NCBI GenBank assembly: GCA_041684965.1
Contig: JAWLGR010000004.1
Coordinates: 1 to 64,000, forward strand
Direction: 5' to 3'
DNA from: Mariniphaga sp041684965
GTDB taxonomy: Bacteria; Bacteroidota; Bacteroidia; Bacteroidales; Prolixibacteraceae
Length of the DNA stretch: 64,000 nt
A model generated the notes under the pieces. The model was not told where the DNA came from, made no database searches, and saw only the letters and a list, made by a program, of their open reading frames with translations. Both the position numbers and the translations under genes were made by a program. Shown here piece by piece: positions 28,216 to 37,765 of this stretch (position 1 is its first letter; every line of letters starts with the position of its first letter).

Positions 28216-29690
28216 ATTACGATAATCTTGTTATTGAAAATTTAATTGTCCTGGGTGAAAGCAAACGGCTTGTTCTTTTGCCTGAATTAGACCGTGAAGA
28301 AATTGGACGGACAGTTTGCGCTTTTGCCAATGAGGAGGGCGGAGATATACTCATCGGATTCAATAAAAACTTTACAATTTCTGATTTAGATTCAAAAATT
28401 AATTTGGAAAATTTAAATCAATGGCTGTTGGAAAATTTAAATCCACGGGTTCCGGTTACCATGAGGCAAACAACCTATAAGAATAAAGTTATAATTCATA
28501 TTAGTATATGGCCAGGTGCAAATAAACCATATAGTTTCAAAGGTGAAATATATATACGAAATACTACCGCTACAACAAGCACTACAAATTCTGCAACAAC
28601 GACAACAACAACAACAACAGAACCAGCTAATTCAGAAGAACTCTCTGATTTAATCAGTGAACGGAAAGAGAATGAAATGCACTGGGAACGGCAAACAGTT
28701 TTAGGAGCAGAAATAAGTGATCTGGATTTATATGAAATAAAGGAAACAATAAAAGAATATAGTAAAACCAAACCTTCTGCAAAAGAACAAAGTACGGAAG
28801 ATTTTCTGATCGAAACCGGATTAATGAGAGGTGGGAGCCTAACCAATGCGGCGATTATTTTGTTTGCAGTTAATCCCTCGCGTTACCTGCCACAGTGTAA
28901 AATGCGGATTACCGTTTATCCGGAAGACAAGCCGGGAAACATATTTTTATACGATAAACAGTTTGAAGGAAATTTATTTAAAAATATCAATACGGCCTGG
29001 GATTTTTTCGAAAACTACCTTATGAACTGGTCGCGTATTGAAGGATTGAAGAGAGAAAGAAAGAATCTGCCTCATTTAGCCTTGCGTGAAGGATTGCTCA
29101 ATGCACTTGTACACCGGGATTATTCCCTTTCTATGAATTATATCAACATTAGCCTGTATTCAAACCGGCTTGAAATCAATAATCCGGGAGAACTACCAAA
29201 TGGTATAGATTTGTCGGATCTAAAGAAAAAACATCCTTCCATTTTACGGAATCCTGATATAGCTCAAATATGTTTTATCCGTGGTTACATTGAGATGCTT
29301 GGTACTGGTACTTTAAGGATGATTGATGATTGTATCTCAAACGGGTATAAGGAACCTGAATGGCAAGTGGGTAATAACCGTACTTTTCTTGTTTTTCCTG
29401 ATATTTGGAGTAAGCATGCAACTAAGGGTGTAAGTGAGGGAGTAAATGAGAGAGTAAATGAGAGAGTAAAATTTACGGTTGAGGGAGTAAATGAAAGAGT
29501 AAAACAAGATTTACAAGAACTATGGGAGTATATAAAAAAGACCCCGGGAAAGAAGACACCAGATTTTGTAATTTATATGCATAAAGGTACATCAACAATT
29601 GGACGGTATTTAAAAATTTTAAAAGATAATAATCTTATAGAATTTAAGGGAGCTCCTAAAACAGGAGGATACTATATAATTGAACAATGA
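28212..29690 (+). CDS. AlbA_2/Schlafen-type ATP-binding regulator
   Basis: A 492-residue protein of the AlbA_2 plus HATPase_c_4 architecture. The N-terminal AlbA_2 (Schlafen-like) domain is marked by ESKRLVLLPELDREEIGRTVCAFANEEGGDILIGF. A threonine tract (about residues 117-137, encoded by ACA/ACT repeats at 28563-28620) leads into the second domain, which has the ATPase motif LREGLLNALVHRDYS and INNPGELP. Short VNERV repeats (about 410-430) and a winged-helix C-terminus follow. The family contains regulators and, as Schlafen relatives, possible nucleases. It is coupled to its neighbours at both ends by 4-bp overlaps, so it belongs to this operon. Confidence 0.85.
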   Translation: MNYDNLVIENLIVLGESKRLVLLPELDREEIGRTVCAFANEEGGDILIGFNKNFTISDLDSKINLENLNQWLLENLNPRVPVTMRQTTYKNKVIIHISIWPGANKPYSFKGEIYIRNTTATTSTTNSATTTTTTTTEPANSEELSDLISERKENEMHWERQTVLGAEISDLDLYEIKETIKEYSKTKPSAKEQSTEDFLIETGLMRGGSLTNAAIILFAVNPSRYLPQCKMRITVYPEDKPGNIFLYDKQFEGNLFKNINTAWDFFENYLMNWSRIEGLKRERKNLPHLALREGLLNALVHRDYSLSMNYINISLYSNRLEINNPGELPNGIDLSDLKKKHPSILRNPDIAQICFIRGYIEMLGTGTLRMIDDCISNGYKEPEWQVGNNRTFLVFPDIWSKHATKGVSEGVNERVNERVKFTVEGVNERVKQDLQELWEYIKKTPGKKTPDFVIYMHKGTSTIGRYLKILKDNNLIEFKGAPKTGGYYIIEQ

Positions 29691-30097
29691 ATTACTGGCT
29701 TGTAAAATTTGCCCCGTTCCGTTGCAGTTGGGAAGACATCCTTCGCAACGGCAAGTTTGAGATTTATTCCGTTCGAAGTGCCCAAGCACGGAATAACTTA
29801 AGAAAAATGAAGCTAAACGATAAAGTCCTGTTTTACCACAGCCAACAAGAAAACCAGGTAATGGGTGAAATGAAAGTTATTGCTGAAGCCTATCAGGATT
29901 TTACAACCGATGATACAAGATGGCTTTCAGTTACTTTTGAACCTGTTGCTACCTTACCCCGGCCAGTTTCATTAAAGCAAATCAAATCACACCCCGAATT
30001 AATAAATATTGGACTTATAAAACAACCCAGGTTAGCTGTAATGCAGCTGCATGGAAAAGAGTATGAAACGATTATAAAACTTTCTGAAAAAATTTAA
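29687..30097 (+). CDS. EVE domain protein
   Basis: A 136-residue single-domain EVE protein (PUA/YTH-like fold): NYWLVKFAPFRCSWEDIL, SVRSAQARNNLRKMKLNDKVLFYHSQ and the aromatic cage-type segment WLSVTFEPVATLPRPVSL. EVE proteins bind modified bases and are frequent partners of modification-dependent restriction and of methyltransferases. Here it ends the compact methyltransferase operon, coupled by a 4-bp overlap, so it may read the modification made by the upstream enzyme or on phage DNA. That role is an inference. Confidence 0.88.
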   Translation: MNYWLVKFAPFRCSWEDILRNGKFEIYSVRSAQARNNLRKMKLNDKVLFYHSQQENQVMGEMKVIAEAYQDFTTDDTRWLSVTFEPVATLPRPVSLKQIKSHPELINIGLIKQPRLAVMQLHGKEYETIIKLSEKI

Positions 30098-30132
30098 TTT
30101 GAACATAACCTAATACTAAAAAGCTTGAAAGA

Positions 30133-32223
30133 ATGCAAACCTCACCGGCAGACATTATTGCCATTACCATCCGGAGATACCTCAAAGCTCCTTCTGATTC
30201 CATTTTCTGGAATGAATATAAAAAAATAAATCCTGTTGTGCCGGCAAAACTGGTTGATGTCATTTCTTCATTTATTGCTCTGGATGAATGTTCAACCCGG
30301 TTGATGCAACCTGCGGACGAAATGCTGTTTCGTTATATTAATTCATTGAACGGGCAATATGAATTTCCCATAAATGAAAACATACTCAACTATGAGAAAC
30401 AATATTTTACTGCCAGCGACAACGATTTCTATAACCGGCTCATTTATGAAAATGAAATTAATTTACTGAAGGATGAAATAAACAAACTTAAATTTGATCT
30501 ATCTGAAGCAATAGAAGCAAAGAAAAGTTTCATTTCTCGTGATTATCAATTCATACGTTTATTGGGAAGCGGAGGTTTTGGAAAAGTATCTTTGGTTAAA
30601 CACCGTTTATCTGAACAGCTGTTTGCAGCAAAAAGATTAAAGGATGTGGATAAGGAAAAACAGGACATCATCCATAAGGAGATAAAAACTCTGGTCTCCA
30701 TTATCCATCCCAACATCATAAACTACCGGAACAGTTTCAATATGGGTAATTTTCTGTACCTGATTATGGATTATTGTGCCAAAGGTACTTTAAGCGACCT
30801 AATTTATAAATACGGAAAATTAACTGAGGCAGAATTGATTTCATTGTTCCTCAAATTAACGGAAGCTTTTAAATATTTACATCAAAAAAATATCATCCAT
30901 CACGATATTAAACCAAGCAATCTTCTTATTGATGAAAACGATGAAATTAAAATCAGCGATTTTGGCTGTGTAAACCTTTCTATGGGAACCCGGATTTATT
31001 TGCCTCCTGAATTTTTTGAGAATGCAAATTATAAACCATCTGTAAAAACCGATATATTTGCCTTGGGTGTTACATTGCTTGAAGCTTCTATAGGATACCA
31101 TCCTTTATTGAAGAAATCTGTCGACGAACAGAATTTATTAGTTAAAACCGCAAATCTACCTGTAAATACCCTGCCCTACTGGTTACAAAATACTATTTTA
31201 AAAGCAGTCCATTACGATCCGGCATCCCGGTTTGAATCGATGGCTGAATTTAATGATTCCATTAAGAAAAGGAACATTCCCCATTGCCTCAACAAGAATC
31301 TGATTCAGCTAGAAAAGGATGCAAACCGGCTTTCCATGTTAATCCGTACTAAAAAATGGATTAAAGCCAAACGCTTCATTGAATTTCACCCGGGCATTCA
31401 TAGCAATCTGAATTTAGCTATTCATGCCGGTACCTATTACTTAAACACCCATAAACTTAAAGCAGCTAAAAGCTATTTTGAAAGAGCCCTTGAATTAAAT
31501 CCGCATACAAAAGTTGAAAAGCTGATAGCTGAGACGTATCTGCAGAATGGGCAGACGGTTAAAGCATCATCTGTATTGGCAGGGTACATCAACCGGAACT
31601 TTAGCGATCTGGAGGCTCACAACCAGTTGCTGTATTCTTACTTTCTGAGCGAAAAATGGGAATTGGGATTTGAACAGGCGGAATATTTACTGGATATTTT
31701 TCCCAATGAAGAATTAATTAAAAACAATCATGCCCTGTTTTGCTATCTTCTGGAAAAAGATTATCTGGCAGCCATTCCGGAACCCGTTAATTCTTTTGGC
31801 AATTATAATCATTCGTTATATTTTAACAACTCACCCGAATCATGGTACCTAAATCAGCATCCAAGATTAAACGACAAATTATTGTTCCAGGAATATAAAT
31901 TCAGAAATATCGATAAAACAAAAAATAACATTGAACTAAATATTGATGGAATTACCCGGAAAGTTCCGGATTCCATCATTACTTTTGGAAGAAAAGGATA
32001 CGCATACAATACATTTTCCAGTTTCAGTGGCACCAGTTTCAGCAGAAGACATTTTACAATTATCAACATGAAGAACAATGTATGGCTATACGATCTAAGC
32101 AGCACAGGAGTATATGTTGATGGAGAAAAAGTGAACAAAAAAACTTTTCTGCTGGGGCTCCATAAAATAGCATTTGGAAATTGTGAAATTGAAGTAAAAA
32201 CTGATGAAGAAAAATTAATGTAA
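30133..32223 (+). CDS. Ser/Thr protein kinase with TPR and FHA domains
   Basis: A 696-residue Hanks-type kinase. A helical N-terminal region (1-135) precedes the kinase: glycine loop GSGGFG at 145-150, Lys167, catalytic loop HHDIKPSN with Asp258, and DFG at 276-278. The activation segment is short (CVNLSMGTRIYLPPEFF). TPR-like helices fill about 395-530, and the last ~100 residues are an FHA domain (ITFGRKGYAYNTF...SFSRRHFTIINM...LSSTGVYVDG), which binds phosphothreonine. There is no membrane segment, so it is a soluble kinase. It begins 35 bp after the EVE gene and is followed 52 bp later by a helicase, its likely substrate or partner. Confidence 0.9.
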   Translation: MQTSPADIIAITIRRYLKAPSDSIFWNEYKKINPVVPAKLVDVISSFIALDECSTRLMQPADEMLFRYINSLNGQYEFPINENILNYEKQYFTASDNDFYNRLIYENEINLLKDEINKLKFDLSEAIEAKKSFISRDYQFIRLLGSGGFGKVSLVKHRLSEQLFAAKRLKDVDKEKQDIIHKEIKTLVSIIHPNIINYRNSFNMGNFLYLIMDYCAKGTLSDLIYKYGKLTEAELISLFLKLTEAFKYLHQKNIIHHDIKPSNLLIDENDEIKISDFGCVNLSMGTRIYLPPEFFENANYKPSVKTDIFALGVTLLEASIGYHPLLKKSVDEQNLLVKTANLPVNTLPYWLQNTILKAVHYDPASRFESMAEFNDSIKKRNIPHCLNKNLIQLEKDANRLSMLIRTKKWIKAKRFIEFHPGIHSNLNLAIHAGTYYLNTHKLKAAKSYFERALELNPHTKVEKLIAETYLQNGQTVKASSVLAGYINRNFSDLEAHNQLLYSYFLSEKWELGFEQAEYLLDIFPNEELIKNNHALFCYLLEKDYLAAIPEPVNSFGNYNHSLYFNNSPESWYLNQHPRLNDKLLFQEYKFRNIDKTKNNIELNIDGITRKVPDSIITFGRKGYAYNTFSSFSGTSFSRRHFTIINMKNNVWLYDLSSTGVYVDGEKVNKKTFLLGLHKIAFGNCEIEVKTDEEKLM

Positions 32224-32275
32224 ATCAAAATATTGCAATAATACAGGCAGATATAAACTAAAATTTATTTTAATC

Positions 32276-35044
32276 ATGAACCATAAACTAATTTCAATTG
32301 GAGAAAAAATATTAGAACAATTAGCCTTAGAAGCGGATATCAATACCCCTGATAAAAGCATAGGATATTTTGAGGGAGCTCTGGATAAAAGGGAAACACA
32401 GAAATGGATATTACGTAATGAAAAAGCACGTTCATCTGTTTTTGTAAAGGATATGCACGGTTGTGCTATTGACACTGCAGATGGACAAACCGATACAATA
32501 TATACAAAAACAAATACAGTCTATCGTGATAGCCCTTTGGGTCGGTTATTAACCAAAGGAGTGGGAAGTCATTCACATACAACACCAATAGGTAAAACTA
32601 TCAGTATTGAAATAGACACACTAAGTAAATATCTTACAGATGGAAGAGGCGATGCAGTAAATGGTGAAATTGCATTTCAGGAAAATAATCAGGAATTTAA
32701 ATTCTCTTCCTTAATAAGGGATTTGGAGAAAATTAAACGTCTGGAAAATGATATCAGTGAAGATGAAAAGAGACTAAATGAAATTGAGAAAGAGACAGAA
32801 GAAGCGAAGATTTTAATAGCAAAAATTGACCAAAAGGAAAAACAGATATCAGCACTTAAACAGAAAGTCCAAAAGCATATAGCCAAAGAAGTTGCGTTAC
32901 GTGATCAGCCATTACTTGATGAATATCAGGAGGAGGTAAAACGCTCAAAAATTTTAAACGGCATACTTATAATAAATGGAGGTCCTGGAACAGGAAAAAC
33001 TACCTCCCTAATACAACGAATTAACTACTTAACTTCTTCAACTATTGAAGAGGAAATTGGAGAATTAAACAACGAGCAGCGTGAAGTGATTTATAATCCA
33101 AATACAGGATGGATATTTTACAGTCCAACAAACCTTCTAAAAGCATATTTGGAACGTGCAATGAAAGAGGAAAATTTGATTGGTTTGGAGGAGAATGTCA
33201 GAACCTGGGATAACCACCGCAAAATATTGTTAAGACAAACAGGCTTAATAAATGTAGAAAAACAGCGTCCATTCATTTCAAAAATCATTAGAAATGGAAC
33301 GTATTTTAAACAAAGTTATGAGGTTTATAATAATGTAAATAGATTTTTCCTGGACTTTATACTTGAAAAACAAACCCTCAGAATAAAACGTATTCATGAC
33401 AAGCATGTGTTCACTAAGCTTTCATTGAAGTATACTGATGATAAGGTGGAAAAACACCGACTAGCAATAATGAAGCTGGCGTTAAAAATGAAGGACAGTT
33501 CTCTTCCGGCATTAAAATATAGGAAAATTGAATCCTGGGCTCCATTTTATATAAACTACAGCAATGAATTTGCAGAAGAATTTAAACAACTTAATTCTGA
33601 ACTGACTAAAGAAATTAAACTGGAAGCAGGTAAATTACTAGTGAAAATTAATAACAATTTTGAATTATCTGAATGGTTAACAAGTATTATCCAGGAAGAA
33701 ATTCGAAATAAGGAAATCCTTATGGAAGATGAAGATGAGGATGAAGATGATGAAGAGGAAGAGATTATTGAGACAGTCGATATTGCCAATATCGAAATGA
33801 TAATGATTCGCAAGTTGTCCAGGTTCATTCGTAATATAGCACTCCGTGAAATTGATGGCTCAAATACGAAGATTTCTGCGAAGCATAAGGTATTATTTGA
33901 ACATCTGGAAACATTTTTGGTAGAAACCCAGTTACAATTATTTGGAGTTAGATTGTATTTTAAAAAGTACTTTGAAAAACCAACAAAAGGATTAGAATCA
34001 AATCTTCTGAGTGATATTCCACGTCTATATAAGCAATTCCGTAGGGTGCTCTTTAAAAATAATCCGGAAATTCTTACCAAACATGGACTAACTGCATTTG
34101 ATAAGAACCTGAGTAATGGGAACAACCACTTATATGAAGAAGAAGCAGATTATCTTTTATCCATCATCTTTGGATTATGTAAAAGAATTTATAGGGATCG
34201 CAAACAGTATTTTAAAAGCAGCAATCATCAGTACATCAATACCTTCAAAAATAATATCAAAGGAGTTGTAGCAATTGATGAAGCAACCGATTTTTCGATA
34301 TGGGAACTTTCTGCTATGACAAATTTATCTCATCCTTTGTTTGATTCCGTTACATTGTCTGGTGACCTCATGCAACGGCTAACAGAAAGAGGTATATCAA
34401 GTTGGGATGATTATGTCAAAATTTACCCTAATACTGAAATAAAGAATTTAAAAATTGCTTATCGTCAAACGGCTAAACTATTAAAGATAGCAACTGAAAT
34501 ATATTCCTGGAATGTTAATTCTCGTGCAGAATTTTATTCTCATTTTACAGATGATCCCTTGGATCCTTCTCCACTTATGATTGTTTCAGATAATGAAAAT
34601 ATAAAACATAAATGGTTAGTAGAACGAATCACAGAAATACAAAAATTGTATGGTACTGAATTTCCAACTGTAGCTATTTTCGTAAAAAATGATGATGAAG
34701 TAGTAAAATTATCAAATGCACTTAAAGAATTTGAGATTTTTGAAGAAATTAGTATAGATGTAGTACCTTGTGTACATGGTCAAATCCTAGGGAACAAACA
34801 AAGTGTAAGGATTTATAGTATAGAATACATCAAAGGACTGGAGTTTGGTGCTGTATTTTTTCACAACCTGGATGACCTTTCATTACACGACGATACGCTT
34901 ACGAATAAATACATTTATGTTGGTTTGTCTAGGGCGAATCTGTTTTTGGGGATCACAATGAGCGAAGAATTTAATGAAGATCTGCAGTTTTTAAATATGC
35001 ACTTTGCTAGAGGAAGTTGGGATAAATATTCTGTCGCTAATTAA
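32276..35044 (+). CDS. UvrD/HelD-like superfamily 1 helicase with a GreA/GreB-like N-terminal domain
   Basis: A 922-residue protein. Residues about 75-115 contain NTVYRDSPLGRLL...GVGSHSHTTPIGKTISIEI, which follows the pattern of the C-terminal domain of transcript-cleavage factors GreA/GreB (SPLGxALLxxxxGDxVxxxTPxG). A coiled coil (about 148-205) comes next, then the SF1 motor: Walker A GGPGTGKTT at 235-243, Walker B VVAIDEATD near 663, and a C-terminal motif V/VI region (YIKGLEFGAVFFHN, YVGLSRA). An acidic stretch lies near 485. This layout recalls HelD, which acts on RNA polymerase. No nuclease motif was seen. Adjacent to the FHA kinase. Confidence 0.75.
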   Translation: MNHKLISIGEKILEQLALEADINTPDKSIGYFEGALDKRETQKWILRNEKARSSVFVKDMHGCAIDTADGQTDTIYTKTNTVYRDSPLGRLLTKGVGSHSHTTPIGKTISIEIDTLSKYLTDGRGDAVNGEIAFQENNQEFKFSSLIRDLEKIKRLENDISEDEKRLNEIEKETEEAKILIAKIDQKEKQISALKQKVQKHIAKEVALRDQPLLDEYQEEVKRSKILNGILIINGGPGTGKTTSLIQRINYLTSSTIEEEIGELNNEQREVIYNPNTGWIFYSPTNLLKAYLERAMKEENLIGLEENVRTWDNHRKILLRQTGLINVEKQRPFISKIIRNGTYFKQSYEVYNNVNRFFLDFILEKQTLRIKRIHDKHVFTKLSLKYTDDKVEKHRLAIMKLALKMKDSSLPALKYRKIESWAPFYINYSNEFAEEFKQLNSELTKEIKLEAGKLLVKINNNFELSEWLTSIIQEEIRNKEILMEDEDEDEDDEEEEIIETVDIANIEMIMIRKLSRFIRNIALREIDGSNTKISAKHKVLFEHLETFLVETQLQLFGVRLYFKKYFEKPTKGLESNLLSDIPRLYKQFRRVLFKNNPEILTKHGLTAFDKNLSNGNNHLYEEEADYLLSIIFGLCKRIYRDRKQYFKSSNHQYINTFKNNIKGVVAIDEATDFSIWELSAMTNLSHPLFDSVTLSGDLMQRLTERGISSWDDYVKIYPNTEIKNLKIAYRQTAKLLKIATEIYSWNVNSRAEFYSHFTDDPLDPSPLMIVSDNENIKHKWLVERITEIQKLYGTEFPTVAIFVKNDDEVVKLSNALKEFEIFEEISIDVVPCVHGQILGNKQSVRIYSIEYIKGLEFGAVFFHNLDDLSLHDDTLTNKYIYVGLSRANLFLGITMSEEFNEDLQFLNMHFARGSWDKYSVAN

Positions 35045-35258
35045 TCAAAACAAAAAATGAAATAAAATTTAAATCACAACTAAAACATCCTGTGGTCATA
35101 TGACAGAACTAAAATGGAAAGGACTCTATATTCTCTTTTTCATAAAGAATTACTACCTTTAAGCCTTAAATTTAATACCTTAACTACTGGAAATTTGCCT
35201 GCCATTAAAATGGAAATACAGATAATTTTTGTGGACAAACTTTTTAATAAAAAAATTT

Positions 35259-36623
35259 ATGGAACAATATCAACCTGACAATGAAATCATTGATGAAATA
35301 GTTTTAGATGATGAAAATGATACTGAAGAACAGGATAACCTAACTGGTAATCGTAAAATATATACAGAACAAGGAGATCCTGAGATTGACTCGCTCCACA
35401 AGAAGTTTTTAAAAGGACGGTTAAATATCCAACCTGATTTTCAACGGCAATTTGTTTGGGATAAGGCCAAAAGTAGTAGATTAATAGAATCAGCTCTTCT
35501 CGATATTCCAATTCCCATAATTTATTTGTCTGAAGAACGTGATGGAAAAGAAAATGTTATAGATGGACAACAAAGATTAACAGCTTTTTTCTCTTTTATA
35601 GATGGAAAACTACCAGATAAATCGGATTTTAAATTATCAGGCCTAAAAGTTTTTACTGAATATAACGGAAAAAAATTTAATCAGCTTTCAGAGGAAATAC
35701 AAGAAAAAATCACCACTTATAAAGTTCGAATAATTAAATTTAAAAAAGAATCTGATAATGATCTGCAATTTGAAATTTTTGCACGACTAAATACTGGTTC
35801 TGTTCCACTTAATGACCAAGAATTAAGAAATTGTGTATATAGAGGAAAGTTTAATGAATTAATTAAAGAACTATCCCAAGATAAAGACTTTAAATATCTT
35901 TTAAATATTACAAGTCCAGATAGAAGAATGAAGGATAGAGAACTTGTATTACGCTTTGCTTCATTTTATTTTAATACTTACCTACTCTATTCTGCTCCAA
36001 TCAAGAAGTTTTTAAATGACACGATGGAAAAATATAAGAATATTTCATCCATTGATGAAAATAAATTAAGAAACGCATTTAAAAATACAGTTCAAATAAT
36101 TCGCTCACTTCTAGATAAAAATGCATTTAAAAGGTTTTATCGAGGTGATGAGAATAATAAAAATGGAAAATGGGAAACTCAAAAATTCAATGTTTCTTTA
36201 TTTGATATTCTAATGTATTCATTTGCCAGAGAGGATAAAAATACTGTATATCAAAATCTTGATAGGATTAGAGAGGCTTTGATTGATCTAATGACTAATG
36301 ATCAGGAATTTATTGACTCAATTGAACTTTCAACAAGCAGTAAAAAAGCCGTAACTTATAGATTTGATAAATGGAGAATGGCTTTACAAAAAATCATAGG
36401 TGTAGATGTAAAGGAACCTAGGTGTTTTACATATGAGTTAAAAAAAATACTTTTTGTCACAGATGATATTTGTTCTATTTGTGGCAATAAAATTCTCAAC
36501 ATTGATGATGCAGCAATCGACCATATTGAACAATATTGGACTGGGGGTAGAACTATTCCAGAAAATGCAAGATTGACTCATCGTTTTTGTAATAATGCCA
36601 GGCCAAGAATTGAGCAAAATTAA
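35259..36623 (+). CDS. DUF262-HNH nuclease (GmrSD-like)
   Basis: A 454-residue protein. The N-terminal DUF262 (GmrS/ParB-like) domain is marked by LNIQPDFQRQFVWDKAKSSRLIESALLDIPIP and DGQQRLTAFFSF (the DGQQR motif). The C-terminal part is a Cys-containing HNH nuclease (CSICGNKI...AAIDHIEQYWTGG...LTHRFCNNARPR). Such proteins cut DNA, in GmrSD in a modification- and NTP-dependent way. A TTG 30 nt upstream keeps the frame open, but the ATG at 35259 fits best. It is 214 bp from the helicase, with its own leader, so it may be a separate unit of the same island. Confidence 0.85.
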   Translation: MEQYQPDNEIIDEIVLDDENDTEEQDNLTGNRKIYTEQGDPEIDSLHKKFLKGRLNIQPDFQRQFVWDKAKSSRLIESALLDIPIPIIYLSEERDGKENVIDGQQRLTAFFSFIDGKLPDKSDFKLSGLKVFTEYNGKKFNQLSEEIQEKITTYKVRIIKFKKESDNDLQFEIFARLNTGSVPLNDQELRNCVYRGKFNELIKELSQDKDFKYLLNITSPDRRMKDRELVLRFASFYFNTYLLYSAPIKKFLNDTMEKYKNISSIDENKLRNAFKNTVQIIRSLLDKNAFKRFYRGDENNKNGKWETQKFNVSLFDILMYSFAREDKNTVYQNLDRIREALIDLMTNDQEFIDSIELSTSSKKAVTYRFDKWRMALQKIIGVDVKEPRCFTYELKKILFVTDDICSICGNKILNIDDAAIDHIEQYWTGGRTIPENARLTHRFCNNARPRIEQN

Positions 36624-36742
36624 ATAACTAGCGAACAACTGAACTTAATGCACATGAACGATAATCTATAAACTTATTAGTTGCAGAACCCATCTCCTGT
36701 ATTGGTAGGATATAGGTAGTTTAAATTAATTAATTCTTTGAA

Positions 36743-37591
36743 ATGATTTCTGATTACCAAACCAATACCGTTTATTTCTCCAATCTCCTGCCAGAAGCAT
36801 ATCCGGAATCTTTTAGTGAGTTGTCAGCTGTAATTGAATCTGCCGGTTACAAAGTAAAGCTTTTGGTGGAAACCTACGACATCTACTGCCGCGACTACAT
36901 GCCGGTGCAGGTAGCCAAGGATGATTTTGTGCAGTTTGTTTTCCGGCCAAATGCATACTTTGAACCGAATGAATATACTGGCATTACAAACCCTGTGTTG
37001 GTGGAACTGATGAACCGGTTACCCCGGCCACGTTATAGTCCGTTAATCCTAGATGGGGGGAGTATTATAAAAGCTACAGATAAAGCCATCATTACCGACC
37101 GGGTTCTAAAAGTCAACAGCTACCAGTTCTCCGAAGCTGAAATCCTTGCCCAACTGGAAAAGGATCTGAAGTGCCGCATCATCATCATCCCGGAATACCC
37201 AAAAGAGCTCACCGGTCATGCCGATGGTCTCATACGCTTTATTGACGACAACACTGTTTTCATTTCCGACACCCGCAGCGAACCAGAAAAGAAATGGCTA
37301 CAGGAATTCCTGGGCATCTTAAAGGAAAACAACCTTTCTACGGTTGAACTCCCCTGCCCCATGGACCAGAAGCAACCCACTGCCGAAGGATTGTACATCA
37401 ACTACCTGCAGGTGGGAAATCTTATTGTTGTGCCGCAGTTCAACCTGAAAAAGGAAGATTCCAATATTCTCGCTATAATCAAAGAAGTTTGTGGCAGCAG
37501 GTATTCTGTGGTTCCCTTTGATGCCCGATGGATTGCAGAAGGTGGCGGGGTGCTGCATTGTGCGAGCTGGACGGTGAAGTTTGAACCTTGA
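36743..37591 (+). CDS. Agmatine deiminase / peptidylarginine deiminase family protein
   Basis: A 282-residue member of the PAD_porph/agmatine deiminase family (guanidine hydrolysis). Motifs: IYCRDYMPVQ near residue 51, LDGGSIIK, GHADGLIRF near residue 159 with the catalytic His, and GGGVLHCASW at the C-terminus with the nucleophilic Cys. It is shorter than typical agmatine deiminases (about 340-370). Its last codons (EP, stop) are formed by the first bases of a GTCTGAACC-type repeat. Partial copies of this gene occur at 12821, 15182, 39297 and 52364, so it is the surviving member of a set of duplicated and decayed copies. Substrate not determined. Confidence 0.85.
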   Translation: MISDYQTNTVYFSNLLPEAYPESFSELSAVIESAGYKVKLLVETYDIYCRDYMPVQVAKDDFVQFVFRPNAYFEPNEYTGITNPVLVELMNRLPRPRYSPLILDGGSIIKATDKAIITDRVLKVNSYQFSEAEILAQLEKDLKCRIIIIPEYPKELTGHADGLIRFIDDNTVFISDTRSEPEKKWLQEFLGILKENNLSTVELPCPMDQKQPTAEGLYINYLQVGNLIVVPQFNLKKEDSNILAIIKEVCGSRYSVVPFDARWIAEGGGVLHCASWTVKFEP

Positions 37592-37602
37592 TTTCCAAAA
37601 TA

Positions 37603-37683
37603 GTCTGAACCCTGATTTTCCTGATTTACATGATTATTAAAAATCAGGTTAATCATGGCAATCCTATGAATCATGGTTCAGAC
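37603..37683. repeat. GTCTGAACC palindromic element (full unit)
   Basis: Starts GTCTGAACCCTGATT and ends AATCATGGTTCAGAC (written across 37669-37683), with inner words CCTGATT and AATCAGG that also pair. It can fold into a hairpin of about 80 nt. Directly downstream of the intact deiminase gene. Confidence 0.75.
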
Positions 37684-37765
37684 AATTTATGGATCATGAC
37701 AATTATGTAACAATCTGCATTCAAATAATACTCATATGTTTATTTTAATTTTAATTCTCACACCT

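Noticed and set aside
28563..28620. Phase-variable on/off switch by the ACA repeat
   Set aside because: Slippage of triplets does not shift the frame, so it cannot switch the gene off; only linker length could change.
19950..30097. BREX, DISARM or type I restriction as the name of the operon
   Set aside because: No PglZ, BrxC, DrmA, DrmB or HsdS homologue is present. The helicase and methyltransferase alone do not decide the class.
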